A stretch of DNA of 64,000 bases from Ostrinia nubilalis (taxonomy: Eukaryota; Arthropoda; Insecta; Lepidoptera; Crambidae): the NCBI RefSeq assembly GCF_963855985.1, contig NC_087099.1, positions 12,430,001 to 12,494,000 of the forward strand. The letters are read 5' to 3'. Shown here piece after piece: positions 11,770 through 60,800 of this stretch; the stretch's first letter is position 1; each line of letters begins with the position of its first letter. The notes below the pieces were generated by a model, which saw only the letters and a list, made by a program, of their open reading frames with translations, searched no databases and was not told the origin of the DNA. A program made the position numbers and the translations under genes.

Positions 11770-11990
11770 CTACGGGAAATTTTTTTCGCCTCCCCTGGAT
11801 GACCATCCGTAGTATACACCAAGATAAACCCTAATGACCCTGCGTAGCTTTCTAGCGCCCTTTCTCCAGGCGCAGGGCGTCACGCGATCAGCCGCAGTGG
11901 GCGAGTGCGCGTGCGCCGCGCGACCTTGCCGTGATCTTGACGCGACCCGCGTGCCACGCATGTGCACGGGAGTAATCACATTCCGACATT
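11770..11990. other. GC-rich block of unknown nature
   Basis: A CpG-rich island of about 120 bp (11860-11975) in AT-rich surroundings. Both strands stay open for about 70-80 codons but neither translation is recognised. It may be a mobile-element fragment or a distal regulatory or untranslated exon. Confidence 0.3.
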
Positions 11991-12941
11991 TGACCAGTCT
12001 TAACTTTATTCTCATAAACTTTAATATAGGAAATATTAGTTATACCGCAGAATAATAATAGTAGGTATGCTTATCCGGTGTTAAATTATTCAGGAAAATC
12101 AAATAACTAACTTAATTGTCAAGATAACGTAAATAAATGTTAGTTAAAGTGTTGGCTAGCTAATCTACATGCGTAGATTTTATATGTAAGATGAAAAATA
12201 TACGAGTAAATTATGACTTTCAAGCCAATTATATGCGGAAAATTACAAAACTATGTTTTTATATTTACTAATTAAATCAGGTCGTATGTACTATCCTACC
12301 TACAATAACAACTACACCGCACGAAGCGATACTATGCGGTTTGTTATCAAAATGGCATCATATCACAGCAATTTTTAAGTGAGTGTGAGATAAATATTTA
12401 TTGTGACTAAAAAAATCTTTATTTATTATGTAGTCCAACGATTAATAGGTATGGATAGATAGCGAGTCGATGTCTGCTGATATTAGCGTGATCAGTAGCT
12501 TCCAACCTTCAGTCGTCATTTCGAGTTCGGCAGAGCTCAATGGCACTGTATTAAGAAAATGTCCAATTAAATTCTAAAACTCAATCTAAAAATTATTTTA
12601 ACAATTTCTTACCTTTAGTAAAACTTTTTTTAAAGTTATTTGGGTATCTGTGATAATATTTGATCTCCTTTTCGGTTATTTTTTTTTATTTACTATGGAA
12701 TTCCTTTCTCGCAAAGTCAAATCTAACAGCCAAATTGACACCCGTCAGATGAACGGCGCAGGAGACATTTGCAAAAAACGGTGAGTTTTTTACACTTTGT
12801 ACAATTTTACACTGAATTATAAAATTTTTCGTTTTGGAAACCAATATTAATAAAGGGAAGCTAAAATAATGTCATCAAGAAAGAGGATTCAATCCAGTAA
12901 ATACTTTTTGATTTTTTTTATAAAACGATTTATATTTTATA
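11991..12941. other. Intergenic, nothing recognised
   Basis: AT-rich sequence. No coding or repeat structure could be supported. Confidence 0.4.
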
Positions 12942-13597
12942 CTAGCGGCTGCCCGCGACTTCGTACGCGTGGATCCCGTTTTACCCCCTTCATCTATCTT
13001 ACGCGGTTTAGATTTTTTCATATAAATGTTTTTTTCCGCTAACTCCCGTTCCCGTGGGAATTTTGCAATATCCTGTTGTAACTAAGCTTCAAGTTTACTA
13101 AGGTACCTGCATGCCAAATTTCAAGCGTCTAACTTAAGCGGTTTAGATTTTTCATACAAATGTTTTTTCCCGCTAACTCCCGTTCCCGTGGGAATTTTGC
13201 AATATCCTGTTGTAACTAAGCTTTAAGTTTACTAAGGTACCTGCATGCCGAATTTCAAGCGTCTAACTTAAGCGGTTCAGATTTTTCATACAAAACGATT
13301 TTCCCGCTAATTCCCATTCCCGTGGGAATTCTTAGGTATCCTATAACCTGCCCAGGAATATGAAGAATAATTGTACCAAGTTTCGTTAAAATCCGTCGAG
13401 TAGTTTTTGTTTCTATAAGGAACATACAGACAGACAGACAGACAGACAGATAGACAGACAGACAGACAGACAGACAAAAATTTTACTGATTGCATTTTTG
13501 GCATCAGTATCGATCACTAATCACCCCCTGATAGTTATTTTGAAAATATATTTAATGTACAGAATTGACCTCTCTACAGATTTATTATAAGTATAGA
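12942..13597 (-). mobile_element. Non-autonomous Helitron-like element, 656 bp, minus orientation
   Basis: On the minus strand it starts A|TCTATACTTATAATAAATC and ends GCAGCCGCTAG|T, i.e. TC...CTAG inserted between A and T, the Helitron rule. Inside, 13010-13310 is about two and a half tandem copies of a roughly 130-bp unit (CGGTTTAGATTTTTTCATA, CCCGTTCCCGTGGGAATT, TACTAAGGTACCTGCATGCC). A second copy of the family lies at 51474-51952. Confidence 0.8.
13427..13476. repeat. (CAGA)n microsatellite inside the Helitron copy
   Basis: About twelve CAGA tetramers with one TAGA interruption. The sister copy at 51474 has only two or three tetramers at the equivalent place (about 51822), so the tract expanded or contracted within the family. 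Confidence 0.9.
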
Positions 13598-15540
13598 TTT
13601 AATCTGCAACATCAGTTTTTTTGTATTTTAGTAATCTCGCAGGCTGTTAAAACAGCTGTCGTCAACAAGCCTAACTTACGGTAATGAAATTATTCAGGAT
13701 TTTCTGTATAGTAATGAAATCTGCAGTAGTCTCCCATAGTCCAATAAGATACTTCATGTAGATACAGGAGTAAAAATGAGTAAAAATAGATAGATAGTAA
13801 ATACCTAAATTTTTATCACAGCATTTTATAAAATTCAGGCTTGTAGAGATGTAGTGTAACTTAATAGCCTTAGGCTCATGTTTGACTAGAATCAGTAATC
13901 TTATTTTACTGACTTGTTGAATCTTATTTTGAGAGGAAAACCCATTTTTAAAATATAATAAATAAGGTATAGACTACAAAATATTAAAGGAGAACTAAAT
14001 CGGTTCTAAAATCCATTGGGCTTTATTACAAAAAGTTAAATTCGCGTTGAACGCTCGTTCAACATTGTTGTTTTATACTTTTTAAAGCAATCTATTCGCC
14101 TTATAATTACAATATTAATTTTGCAGTGTGATTCATATGAGCTGTCCCTGTCGGCAGGACGGTATGGCGTGCCCCGCGGTTTTGCTTAGGTACTACAGAA
14201 CCTCGACTTAAATCCCTAATAAGTAGGTCAAATTCTTCGTAGCTATTTCGTAGTTTGGCAGCTTAGATCTGTAGATGTTCGTAGATTTCGTAGCATACTC
14301 GTAGCGAAAGGATTTTGTTATGTTGAAATTAGTTAAAATGCGAAAGCTTCATTTTCTCGACGTTTTTTGAATGCTATCTTAAAACTTTTACCCCTTTTGT
14401 ATTATTCACAAGAAATAAATAATCTCAGGCAAATGGCTTATTTATAATTTATTAATTTAAACATTTGGATCAATAAATTACAACAAACAAAATGAACGCA
14501 AGACATCTGTCTTCAACATTAAAGTTCAAGACTGTATTTTTAACGTCTAGTCTAGTCTGTTTAATAATTCAAATACTTTTATAGACCGAAGTTTGAATAA
14601 CACAATTCCTATTAGATCCAAAAACTCTGAAAACATTTTTCATATTGAATTTTCTTTATTCGAAATGAATGCCTAATTAATGACTACTTAAGTAGTTTTC
14701 TCTGGTTGGGGTTTTTTCGCGTGCAAAGAGAATTAGACTTTGGCTATACATTCGACAGTTATAGACCGTAGAAATTGCCTCTGAAAGAAAAATAAAGATA
14801 CCTACGTCGATAATAAACTGTTTAAGTTAGGTTTTCTTCACTGGCCTCTGTAATTGCTAGGGGTCGCGTCCACGTTAAGATCGATAACATTGAAGAGGTC
14901 GTGTAAATAGAGGTCACTCATGTCGCACCACCGTGCCTCGTGGGTAGGACATGATGCGTTCGAATTCCGTGTTAGCTGTTACGGGGTTAACAATTTAATT
15001 TTATGAAAAAGTACTTTTGAGGCCGCTTGAAAACACCCGTTTTTTGATCGAATTCGGCCCGATTTTTTCTCCTGAGCGGTGCAATGTGTATGGTTTATAA
15101 CATAGGTCCGGCGAGAAAATTGACGGCAAACAAAGGATAATTATGCCGTTTTTTGACGGTCCGTCGTCCGGTGAAAAAACGGATGTTTACAAACCGCCTG
15201 ACAATTCAGAGAAAAAGACTTGGAACAACAAAGTTCTCTACTTAGTTAATGTTTAGCCAAAGTTTGATCACACTCACTGTGTATGTTTACCTACTACAGG
15301 AAGGTGTGGTAAATAGATTGACAAAATACAAAAATAATACATATTATTTACAAAAAATAAATAGTACTTTTATTTGGTGCTCCATAATTGTCAAAGTAGA
15401 GCGAAAAACGTAGAAGTTTTTTCTAAAACATATAAAAATTAAAAAACATTTTCACATGTATTGTATTGTATTGTTACATGTAGGTAATTAATTCTATTTT
15501 CACTGAAAAGTAACCTCAAGTCATCCCTGACCCATCCATA
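13598..15540. other. Intergenic, no gene recognised
   Basis: AT-rich. Contains isolated CGTTTTTTGA-type duplicates near 15045 and 15150. No coding exon or complete element could be supported. Confidence 0.4.
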
Positions 15541-15696
15541 TACGCATTGCCGCAAATGTTATTATTCCCACGGCTGGTGTCATTGCCCCGCGCCGCGCCA
15601 TCTGTTATCGGCCGGGCGCAACCGCACTGGTTCATATCTGCGTTGTGGTTCGTATCTCGCTGAAAATTTTCCCGCTTTCCCAGGAGCGAGACCGCG
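15540..15696 (+). promoter_or_regulatory. CpG-rich 5' flank / 5' UTR of malic enzyme
   Basis: GC and CpG content rises sharply from about 15570 and continues into exon 1, which suggests the promoter or 5' UTR. An in-frame TGA at 15661-15663 precedes the ATG. CTTTCCCAG at 15675-15683 could be an acceptor for an upstream non-coding exon. No TATA box or defined initiator could be picked. Confidence 0.35.
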
Positions 15697-52443
<36,747 letters not shown>

Positions 52444-52469
52444 CTACCCACCTCACGCTAACGCCCACT

Positions 52470-52475
52470 AATAAA
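52470..52475 (+). terminator. Nearest candidate poly(A) signal of malic enzyme
   Basis: AATAAA 27 bp past the stop. Further AATAAA at 53193, 53342 and 53367, the last followed by a GT-rich stretch, could give a longer 3' UTR. Which is used cannot be told from sequence. Confidence 0.4.
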
Positions 52476-54601
52476 CGATTTTCAGATTTCGTCCATTTGC
52501 AACGACAGTGTGGCATCTCCAATTAGATTAACGTAGATGTCACAGTCGTCGCAAGAGCACGATTTGAATTTAAACACTGTTGTTCAGCAAAGTGGCGACG
52601 AGACGAGAAGAAAACTAATAGAATATCGTCATGCGAAGCTGTACGCTTTATCGGGCTTTCACACAAAATTGTCACACACAGCGGGACCGGAGCTGGGACG
52701 AAAAGAGAAAAAGTATTCGCTCCGCTTCGTTAGAAATAATCAACCTGCTATGCCGCCCGTCTCAGCACATCTTGTCGCGTCTCCAATTTAGTGAAAAGTG
52801 GTACTTTTACTCAATCCCCTAAAAAGCTGAAGTGAGACAGTGCAGATGTCTTGAAATCGTTTACTAGCACAGCCTGAAACAATACTCAAGTCCGTTATGG
52901 TCGTAAATCTTGGCTAATAGGTGTCGTTGTGTCTCTGTTCATAATTAATTTGAGCATTGTTTCAAGTTTCGGGCAGAACCTAAAGGACTATATTGTGGTG
53001 CCACGATCTTTGTTTGACCGTATTACAGATTGGCCAGTCACTTCAGCGATGAAAATTGATTACACAGTTCCAATGAAAAACAAAATCAAAGATCGTGAAA
53101 CTACACTATGCGCAGCTGTGATTTACATAAACAAAGAAATTATGTGTATCGCAGTTTTGTAGAGGTGCATAATATCCGCTCTATACTCGTTAAATAAAAA
53201 TATGCATGTTTTCCTGATATACCATGCGTCATGTTTCTCTCTACAACATTCGAAATATGCAGATATTAAATCGCAATTTCCCAGCGCGTAAAATACGTGT
53301 AAACACCAATTAATTTAAAAGGTGCACCAAATAACACTATGAATAAATTCATCTGTCATCTATTTCAATAAATGTTGTTAAAATTGATCGAGCTCACCTG
53401 GGCAATGTGACGTCACAAATTCCATTATAAATGTTTTCATCGTGTCACGTTAAAGCATTCTTATCTTGATATCGATCTAAAACATCTTGCTTCTTAGGAG
53501 TAATTTTAAATATTTATAATCATACATGTTCTTCATTCTAAAATCTGTTCAAAGCGCTTGAAATGATGTATTGGCCTGTATTAAGCAATGACCCTCAAGT
53601 ATGAGTTTGAACCAGGATTTGAGCTTCATTACATAATACAAGCCTAGAGGAGAGATGGCGTGGGAGAATTTGTCGTCCATTCGATTAGGATTTACGCAAT
53701 TAAAATTAAAAATTGTTGATAGATCGGATAGTTACTTCATGGGCGTAATAGATGTTGACGACAGTAAAATTATTTGTGCCCATTTTTTGTATATTACAGG
53801 GTGAAATTATTTATAGTACCTAACGTTATAGATGTAGTTACCATTTGTTTATTTATATGCCAGATGTACTTCAAAAATTAAAATTGAATAAGCTATTGTA
53901 AAAATATCGAATGTTGATCATTTTCAGAAAATATTACCGCATTTATTATAAGCTTGCACATGTATCTTACAATGTTTAGCCATTCCAAATCGTTATACCT
54001 ATTTAATACTGCTACTTATGTTATTCCTAGAACGAGCATGTACACCTAGTGCTCGATTGCCTACTTCAAATGAATAATATTGTTTAAGTTAATATGAATA
54101 TGTATGAGGTATTTTTATGAAAATTTTAATATATTTGATGCGAAGTCGTAGCTATTTGTCTTTTCTTTTCTTCATCATCTACACTTCCTTTACACACACA
54201 CATACCACTTGCAATATTTTTTTACCAGAATAGATTACAATCATCACAATAATAAAGTCAAGACAGGTAACCCTATGAAGATTGTTAAAATGAGCAGTGT
54301 AAACACCGCTTACGTGGAGCCCGCAATGTCTTGGACCGCGGGTTTTTCACAAAATATAAAACTAAGCAAAAACATCAATAAAAATAGAACGTCAGAAAAA
54401 CAAGTGAAAAGGAGAAATGTAACCTAACAAAAACAAATGAGTGGCGTCAGAATGATGACAAAAATAATGCCGTCTACAATAAAATTGCTGATTGATGTTA
54501 ATATCGTCAAAGCAGGTCTTCAGGACTTATCAAAAAGAAATAGATCGAACGCTTCGTATAAAACAAATGAAAATACCACATAACGTTTCAGACCGACAGT
54601 C
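52476..54601. other. Region between convergent malic enzyme and kinase genes
   Basis: May include a longer malic enzyme 3' UTR (alternative AATAAA at 53193, 53342 and 53367). An 84-codon frame at 52537-52791 begins MSQSSQEHDLNLNTVV; it is unrecognised, hydrophilic, and most likely UTR. No other gene seen. Confidence 0.4.
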
Positions 54602-54607
54602 TTTATT
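54602..54607 (-). terminator. Candidate poly(A) signal of the kinase gene
   Basis: AATAAA on minus (TTTATT on plus), about 136 bp past the stop codon. Other AATAAA on the same strand at 58172 and 58308 lie in the last intron's repeat units and could serve an intron-retaining isoform. Confidence 0.5.
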
Positions 54608-54742
54608 TCGAATAATTATTTTATAAATACAAATTGAGAAGTACCGATTCACAACAAAATATTACCTAGATTACAATGTTCGACAAATAATTATCACTTA
54701 TCACTTCATTACTGTACAAGTTTTCACAAGTCGCGGGCGGGC

Positions 54743-54813
54743 TCACCGCGACAGGGAGTGCGAGCGAGAGCGCGCGCCCGCGCCGGCGCCGTTGCAGCGC
54801 GCGCGGTCATTGC
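54743..54813 (-). CDS. Doa: Last kinase exon (SR-rich C-terminus, stop TGA)
   Basis: Acceptor GTTGCTTGCAG, then GC AAT GAC..., joining the G of the previous exon. Encodes [14 protein letters not shown] then RSRSHSLSR and TGA (54743-54745). The SRSHSLSR ending matches the family, which supports this short, very GC-rich exon. Confidence 0.82.
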
Positions 54814-57800
54814 CTGCAAGCAACACGCCGTTATTGTAGTAGACATAGTGATAAAGCCAGGTTTACACCGCCAAGTCATGCGATAGACAAATTATACTAT
54901 GTGTTAAGCTTCAGCCAAACTAACGCTTGTAAAGCCTGGTCCGTGAGCACGTAGAATTTTGTCCAATGACCCCAAGCTACCCAACCTTATATAATAATGT
55001 TGCTGTCGCGCTCGCACACTCACTGCGGGCGCCCGTCGCACAGTTGCGACAGCAATATAATTACGCGCGAGCGATAAGGATGGGTAGCTTGGGGTCATTG
55101 GACAAAATTCTACGTGCTCACGGACCAGGCTTTAGATCAGATCATAGGCCAATTACAGGACGTGTCATTGGCCTATGATCACGTCGGCGATGGCGATCTA
55201 CACGCGTTGGTTTGGCTGAAGCTTAAACATTGCTACATGGCTTGTGCAGCGCGTGCGACGTATAAAACTGCGGGAATAGGAAGATCCGTCTCGCGCTCGC
55301 ACGCTACATACCGATGTAAATGTACCTAATTCCCGTCAATAAAATTACCAATCAAACATGAGAACTTAAATTAAAAATGAGAATGTTAGAAACTTGCCAC
55401 TTTACTGTACACATACATATTACAATACACATTTTGTTAATTTTCTTTATAAAATAACTTGCTATCTTTGAAATTCGACGAAAGAACTCGGCTTGTATAA
55501 ACCTGGCCGAACAAAAGAGTAACAGCAGATGCCGTGAGCATTGGGACGGTTACCCTGACTTCTCAAGAATAACAATTTTGGAATAATTTGACTAAAAAGT
55601 GACCGTCTGGGAATTCTCGCGGCATTGCATTTATTTCCATTGACTGATAAACGATCAATATCTTTTGGGTAATATGTTATTGACAAAGCAATACTTCCAC
55701 AAAATAATAATCTATATATATAAAAGAAAGTCGTGTTAGTTACTCCACTTATAACTCAAGAACGGCTGAACCGATTTAGCTGAAAATTGTCAGGGAGGTA
55801 GTTTAGAGCCAGGAGAAGGACATAGGATACTTTTTATCCCGTTCGGAATTTAAAAAAAAGTCTGCTTATTTATTGCCATTAAGGCGGAACAAAGTTCGCC
55901 GGGTCAGCTAGTTAGAAATATTCTTTATAAAAAAAAATTCGCCATTTAGTAAAAAGTGTCATAATATGTCAGTTGCCGGTAGTGCCGGGTTTTCATGATA
56001 ATAACATTTATGACATTATTTTATAATAATTATAGCGAATGGTCATCGTTTTAAAAACTAAATTGGTGCCATTCGATGCCAATTAAAACGAATCGGAACT
56101 GTTATCGTATAAAATATTTCCTAAGATCATTTCATGCTCTACAAATTTTCTAATAGTTCTAAATGTCAATTAGAGCAAAATAAAATACCGGGAACGCATT
56201 ACCGTGAAAATGTTGATCGTTTCATATACAACACATTCATTAAGTAAAATAACCTGTTCACCATTTTCTGCGTTTCACTTATGTTATTGAGAGCTTTCAG
56301 TAAATTGTGAAACAGTACAAATAAAGTATCAGAAGAAAAAAATACGAAAAGAAAGTCTATCTAAAATTCGTGTAACCTATATACCATAGGATAGAAAAAT
56401 ATATCAATATCAAACAATGTAAAAGAAACAAACAATGTTATCAACAGTGACAAATTACGACTGAAGCGAAAATCAAATGGCACACTGACAAAACAATATT
56501 AAATTGGTCAATCATGTCGCAATATGTATTGGGCAAGAGACAAAAAGCTTCAGAAGCAACTAACAGCAATAAGAGCCTGACCTAAGGAATGATGGCCTTG
56601 TAAACTGGTGTCCTATAACAAAATATTCGTATGTCAAACATTATTTTAATAACGACTATAAGTTCCCTAACATTGGTTACAAAATGTTAATCTTTTATTA
56701 AAAACTAATAATAATTAAGAGGTCAGTCTTCGTTAAATCTATTTATCTATTCTGTAACTCCCACGGCATTGGACTGCAGTACGGCTCGATTGACATTATT
56801 TTCATCTTCAGAGTGTTTGAACGCGACTCTAGTCATTCGAATGACGTGTCACAGCTTTATAATGGCCATTTAGTAAAAAAGTTACTAAATGTTATCTTTT
56901 TTTACCAATATGTTAGTATATGAGCCGTTTACGCGTCACAGTCGTGCCACTGACCTATATCGTCCACCCAGCGTGGCTGCCGCGCTAGGCAGGAGACTAG
57001 GAGTACGCATCGAGGCACTGGTGCGGCGGCAGCTTGTTAAGTAGACAGACACAACATCTTAATATGTTAGTAGTATACGAGCCGTTTACGCGTCACAGCC
57101 GTGCCACTGACCCATTATCATCTACCCAGCGTGGCTGACGCGCTAGGCGGGAGACTAGGAGTACGGACCGGGGCGCATGTTAGTAATATATGAGCCGTTA
57201 ACGCGTCACAGCCGGGGCACTGACCTATCCAGCTAGCCTGGCTTGGCGTCGTGTATGCTACGCACCGAGGCGCTGGTGCGGCGGCAGCTTGTTAAGTAGA
57301 GACAGTTTATCTTATATGTTAGTAGTATACGAGCCTTTTACGCGTCACCGCCGTGCCACTGACCTATTATCATCTACCCAGCGTGGCTGACGCGCTAGGC
57401 GGGATACTAGGACTACGCATCGAGGCGCTATTCCGGTGGCAGCTTGCTGAAGAAGTTTTTTGACTAATGTTAGTAGTGTTTGCTATATAGGAGCCGTTCA
57501 AACGCGTCACAGCCGTGCCACTGACCTATTATCATCTACCCAGCGTGGCTGACGCGCTAGTCGGGAGACTAGGAGTACCCTTATGTCCAAAGGGTACTAC
57601 AAGGTTCGAGACTATATTGATGACAAGGATGCGTGGTCAGTTCAGTCTGCACATATTTGATGTACTTAAATTTGACTATTCTTACCGTTAGATAATTCCT
57701 GGCAATAAGTGGTGACTGAGTTTGTTCCGGCGTTTCTTCTCAGCACTTGCCATATGTTTGTCTCGAAGCGCTGGTAGGGCCCAAAAGATAAGGAGACATG

Positions 57801-60800
57801 TAAAGTGCCCCATAAGGGCTACCTTTTCTTTTTTTATTATTTTCTATTGACGTTCATAAGTGCCACTTGTGGTCTAAACTGAATAAATATTTTTGATTTT
57901 GATTTTACACATCGGGGCTTTGGCGAAATAAAGATAGTTGAACTTTTTTTATCAACATGTTAGTAGTATATGAGCCGTTTACGTCTCACAGCTGTGGTAC
58001 TGACACATCTACCTAGCCTTTTACCAATATGTTAGTAGTATACGAGCCGTTAACGCGTCACAGCCGGGGCAAGGACCTATCCAGCTAGCCTGGCTTGGCG
58101 TCGTGTATGCTACGCACCGAGGCGCTGTTCCAGTGGCAGCTTGTTGAAGCTGAACTTTTTTGTTAGTAGTATTTATTTATGGAGCCGTTCGAACGCGTCA
58201 CAGCCGGGGCACTGACCTATCCAGCCAGCCTGTGGCCAGTGATTGCTACGCACCGAGGCGCTGTTCCAGTGACAGCTTGTTGAAGCTGAACTTTTTTGTT
58301 AGTAGTATTTATTTATGGAGCCGTTCGAGCGCGTCACAGCTGGGGCACTGACCTATCCAGCTAGCCTGGCTTGGCGTCGTGTATGCTACGCACCGAGGCG
58401 CTGGTGCAGCGGCATCTTGTTGATGAACTTTTTTGTTAGTAGTATTTACTTTATAGAGCCGTTCGAACGCGTCACAGCCGTGCCACTGACCTATTATCAT
58501 CTACCCAGCGTGGCTGACGCGCTAGGCGGGAGACTAGGAGTTTGATCAACATGTTAGTAGTATACGAGCCGTTTACGCGTCACAGCCGGGGCACTGACCT
58601 ATCCAGCTAGCCTGGCTTGGCGTCGTGTATGCTACGCACCGAGGCGCTGGTGCGGCGGCAGCTTGGCGAAGAAGGGGTGCGCGAGCGCGTCCCGCAGCGT
58701 GATGCGCTGCTGCGGCTCGTACTCCAGCATGCGGCCGATCAGCTCGAACAGCTGCCGGTGCTCCTCCGACGTGCTTTGCAGGTACCTCTGCGGAGACATT
58801 GGACAAATATATCAAATCCAGTCAGATAATAATAGCAACTGGCCCGTTAATATGGTTCCAGAGTGCGAATGCTACATCTAAGTTGTTATGCTTTATAAAT
58901 CATCGAGAATAACTCATTAACATAACATCTTAATAATGAACATAACTAAATTATAGTCAAAAAATCAATCAATTTAATCAGGAATAGCCATAGCTATTCC
59001 TGATTAAATTGATTGATTTTTAAGCTGCATCTTAAACTAGGTCTCCAGCGCGTGTTTTGCCCTACACAATCAAAAAAAGCATGTCAACATTCAAAATTCT
59101 TTGTAGGAAATTTTATTGATAGTTGACATATTTTTGTTTATTGTGTAGGGCAAAACGCGCTGGAGACCCGGCTTTACTTTATTAAATACAACTTCGCTTT
59201 AGCAAATGTTTTTGTACATTCCTCAGGGTAACCGAGCTATCAGTAAATACCTATCCATATAGTGGAAAAAACAACAACTTACAAGTAGTGGTTTGCAGTT
59301 TTCTCTAACGTATCTGCCTGCTGACGATTTTTCGTCCCAGTCTAATTTGCCGTGGTAGAAATATTTTGTTCTAGTTTTGCGTGCCATTCTGAAATAATAA
59401 AAATAAATTTCATTAATAAATGTACAATGTATGCAAACTCTAGTGTTTAAAATAATACAGCTAGATCTAGTGGGTCTAGTATGTGTCTTGACAGTCCCGA
59501 AGGGTTGTCATCTTTTTATGGCTCAGGGCTAACTTTTTATGCTAACACTTAGTTGTTGCCAAACAATATTGTAATACCTATAACTAAGACAATAAATGAT
59601 TTATTGATTTGATTTGATTTGAATATGTGTTGTGGCTTGTCGTCATAAAAAAGGTAATCAAGCGACGCGACGGCATATCTTATTATAGTTGCGATAAGTG
59701 TTTTTGCAACAAAATGTTTAACCTGACGTAGAACTGTCTAGCATCGTGGCATCTTAGTTAGTTGCATTAAGTGCGTTTTTTGCAACAAACATAATAATAA
59801 TAATAAATACACTTTATTGCACACCAAAGATAAGAACAGAAAGAAAAGGAACACACAAGGTACAACTAGGCGGTCTTATCGCTATGAAGCGATCTCTTCC
59901 AGACAAACATTTATATACTGGCGCTGGATGCAGGCCGCTACCAGCCGTGCGATGTGGAAGTCATTGGGGGAGGCTATGTTCAGCAGTGGACGTCATGTGG
60001 CTTAAATGATGATGATGATTTATATACTGATGCGATATTAGTACCTGTAGGGGATGGGTCCGAGGATCCTCTCCATCATGGCGAGGTGCTCGCGGTTGTC
60101 GTGCGTCTGGAACAGCGTGATGCCGAGGTGCAGCTCGAACATGATGCAGCCGATGGACCACACGTCGCACGGCTGCGACCAACCTAATTCTGGAACGGAA
60201 AAATACTATCGTTAGTCACATACTTTATGACGCATAAATACAGGGGACAAAAGGCGACAATATAGACTAAGAGCTAGTGAACGCCAGACCTACGTCATTT
60301 TATAAAAGCTGAAAGTTTGTCAGCGTATGCTCCCAATATAGGATATAATGTTGGTGAATTATGAAGTTTGGGTCATGGTGAAAAACTGTCTGGCAAGGAG
60401 TTGGAATTGTCATAACTGTCTGGCTGTTGGGAAAAAATACTTCTAATTATTGGCCAAATATTATACATAGGTAAAAATCAAATTTTATGGTATTTTATGG
60501 CGTTCACTAGCTCTTAGTCTAATATCTCAACGATGTCACGGACTGGCGATTCTAGGATCGGAAGTTCGAACCCCATCGCCCGCTGTGGCCTATCGACTAT
60601 AACGGAACCATTTCATAAAAAATGCCATATGGCAGTCAATCTGTTCCGGACAGTGCACAGTAGGCGGTGCATAAGAGTTACGTTGTAGAGAACTGAACTA
60701 AAAATAACCGATTTAGAGGGCATTTGATGTAAACAAGTCAACTCTTTTTTTGTTTCGGTTATTCACTGATATACAAAGTCTGTTTGAATCACAAAAAAAT

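Noticed and set aside
11834..12055. 73-codon plus frame and 81-codon minus frame in the GC-rich block
   Set aside because: Both arise from the GC-rich patch; neither looks like a known protein.
52537..52791. 84-codon frame downstream of malic enzyme
   Set aside because: No recognisable domain, no splice or promoter context, and it lies where the 3' UTR is expected. Kept as UTR.
58160..58545. Array units as real alternative exons
   Set aside because: TACTAAC is followed by an A run, not a polypyrimidine tract, before AG; usable acceptors are doubtful, so they are called repeats.
58632..58640. TAG at 58632 as the normal end of the kinase
   Set aside because: A consensus donor directly before it joins in phase to an exon ending SRSHSLSR, like the Doa C-terminus. 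The TAG is kept only as an intron-retention end.
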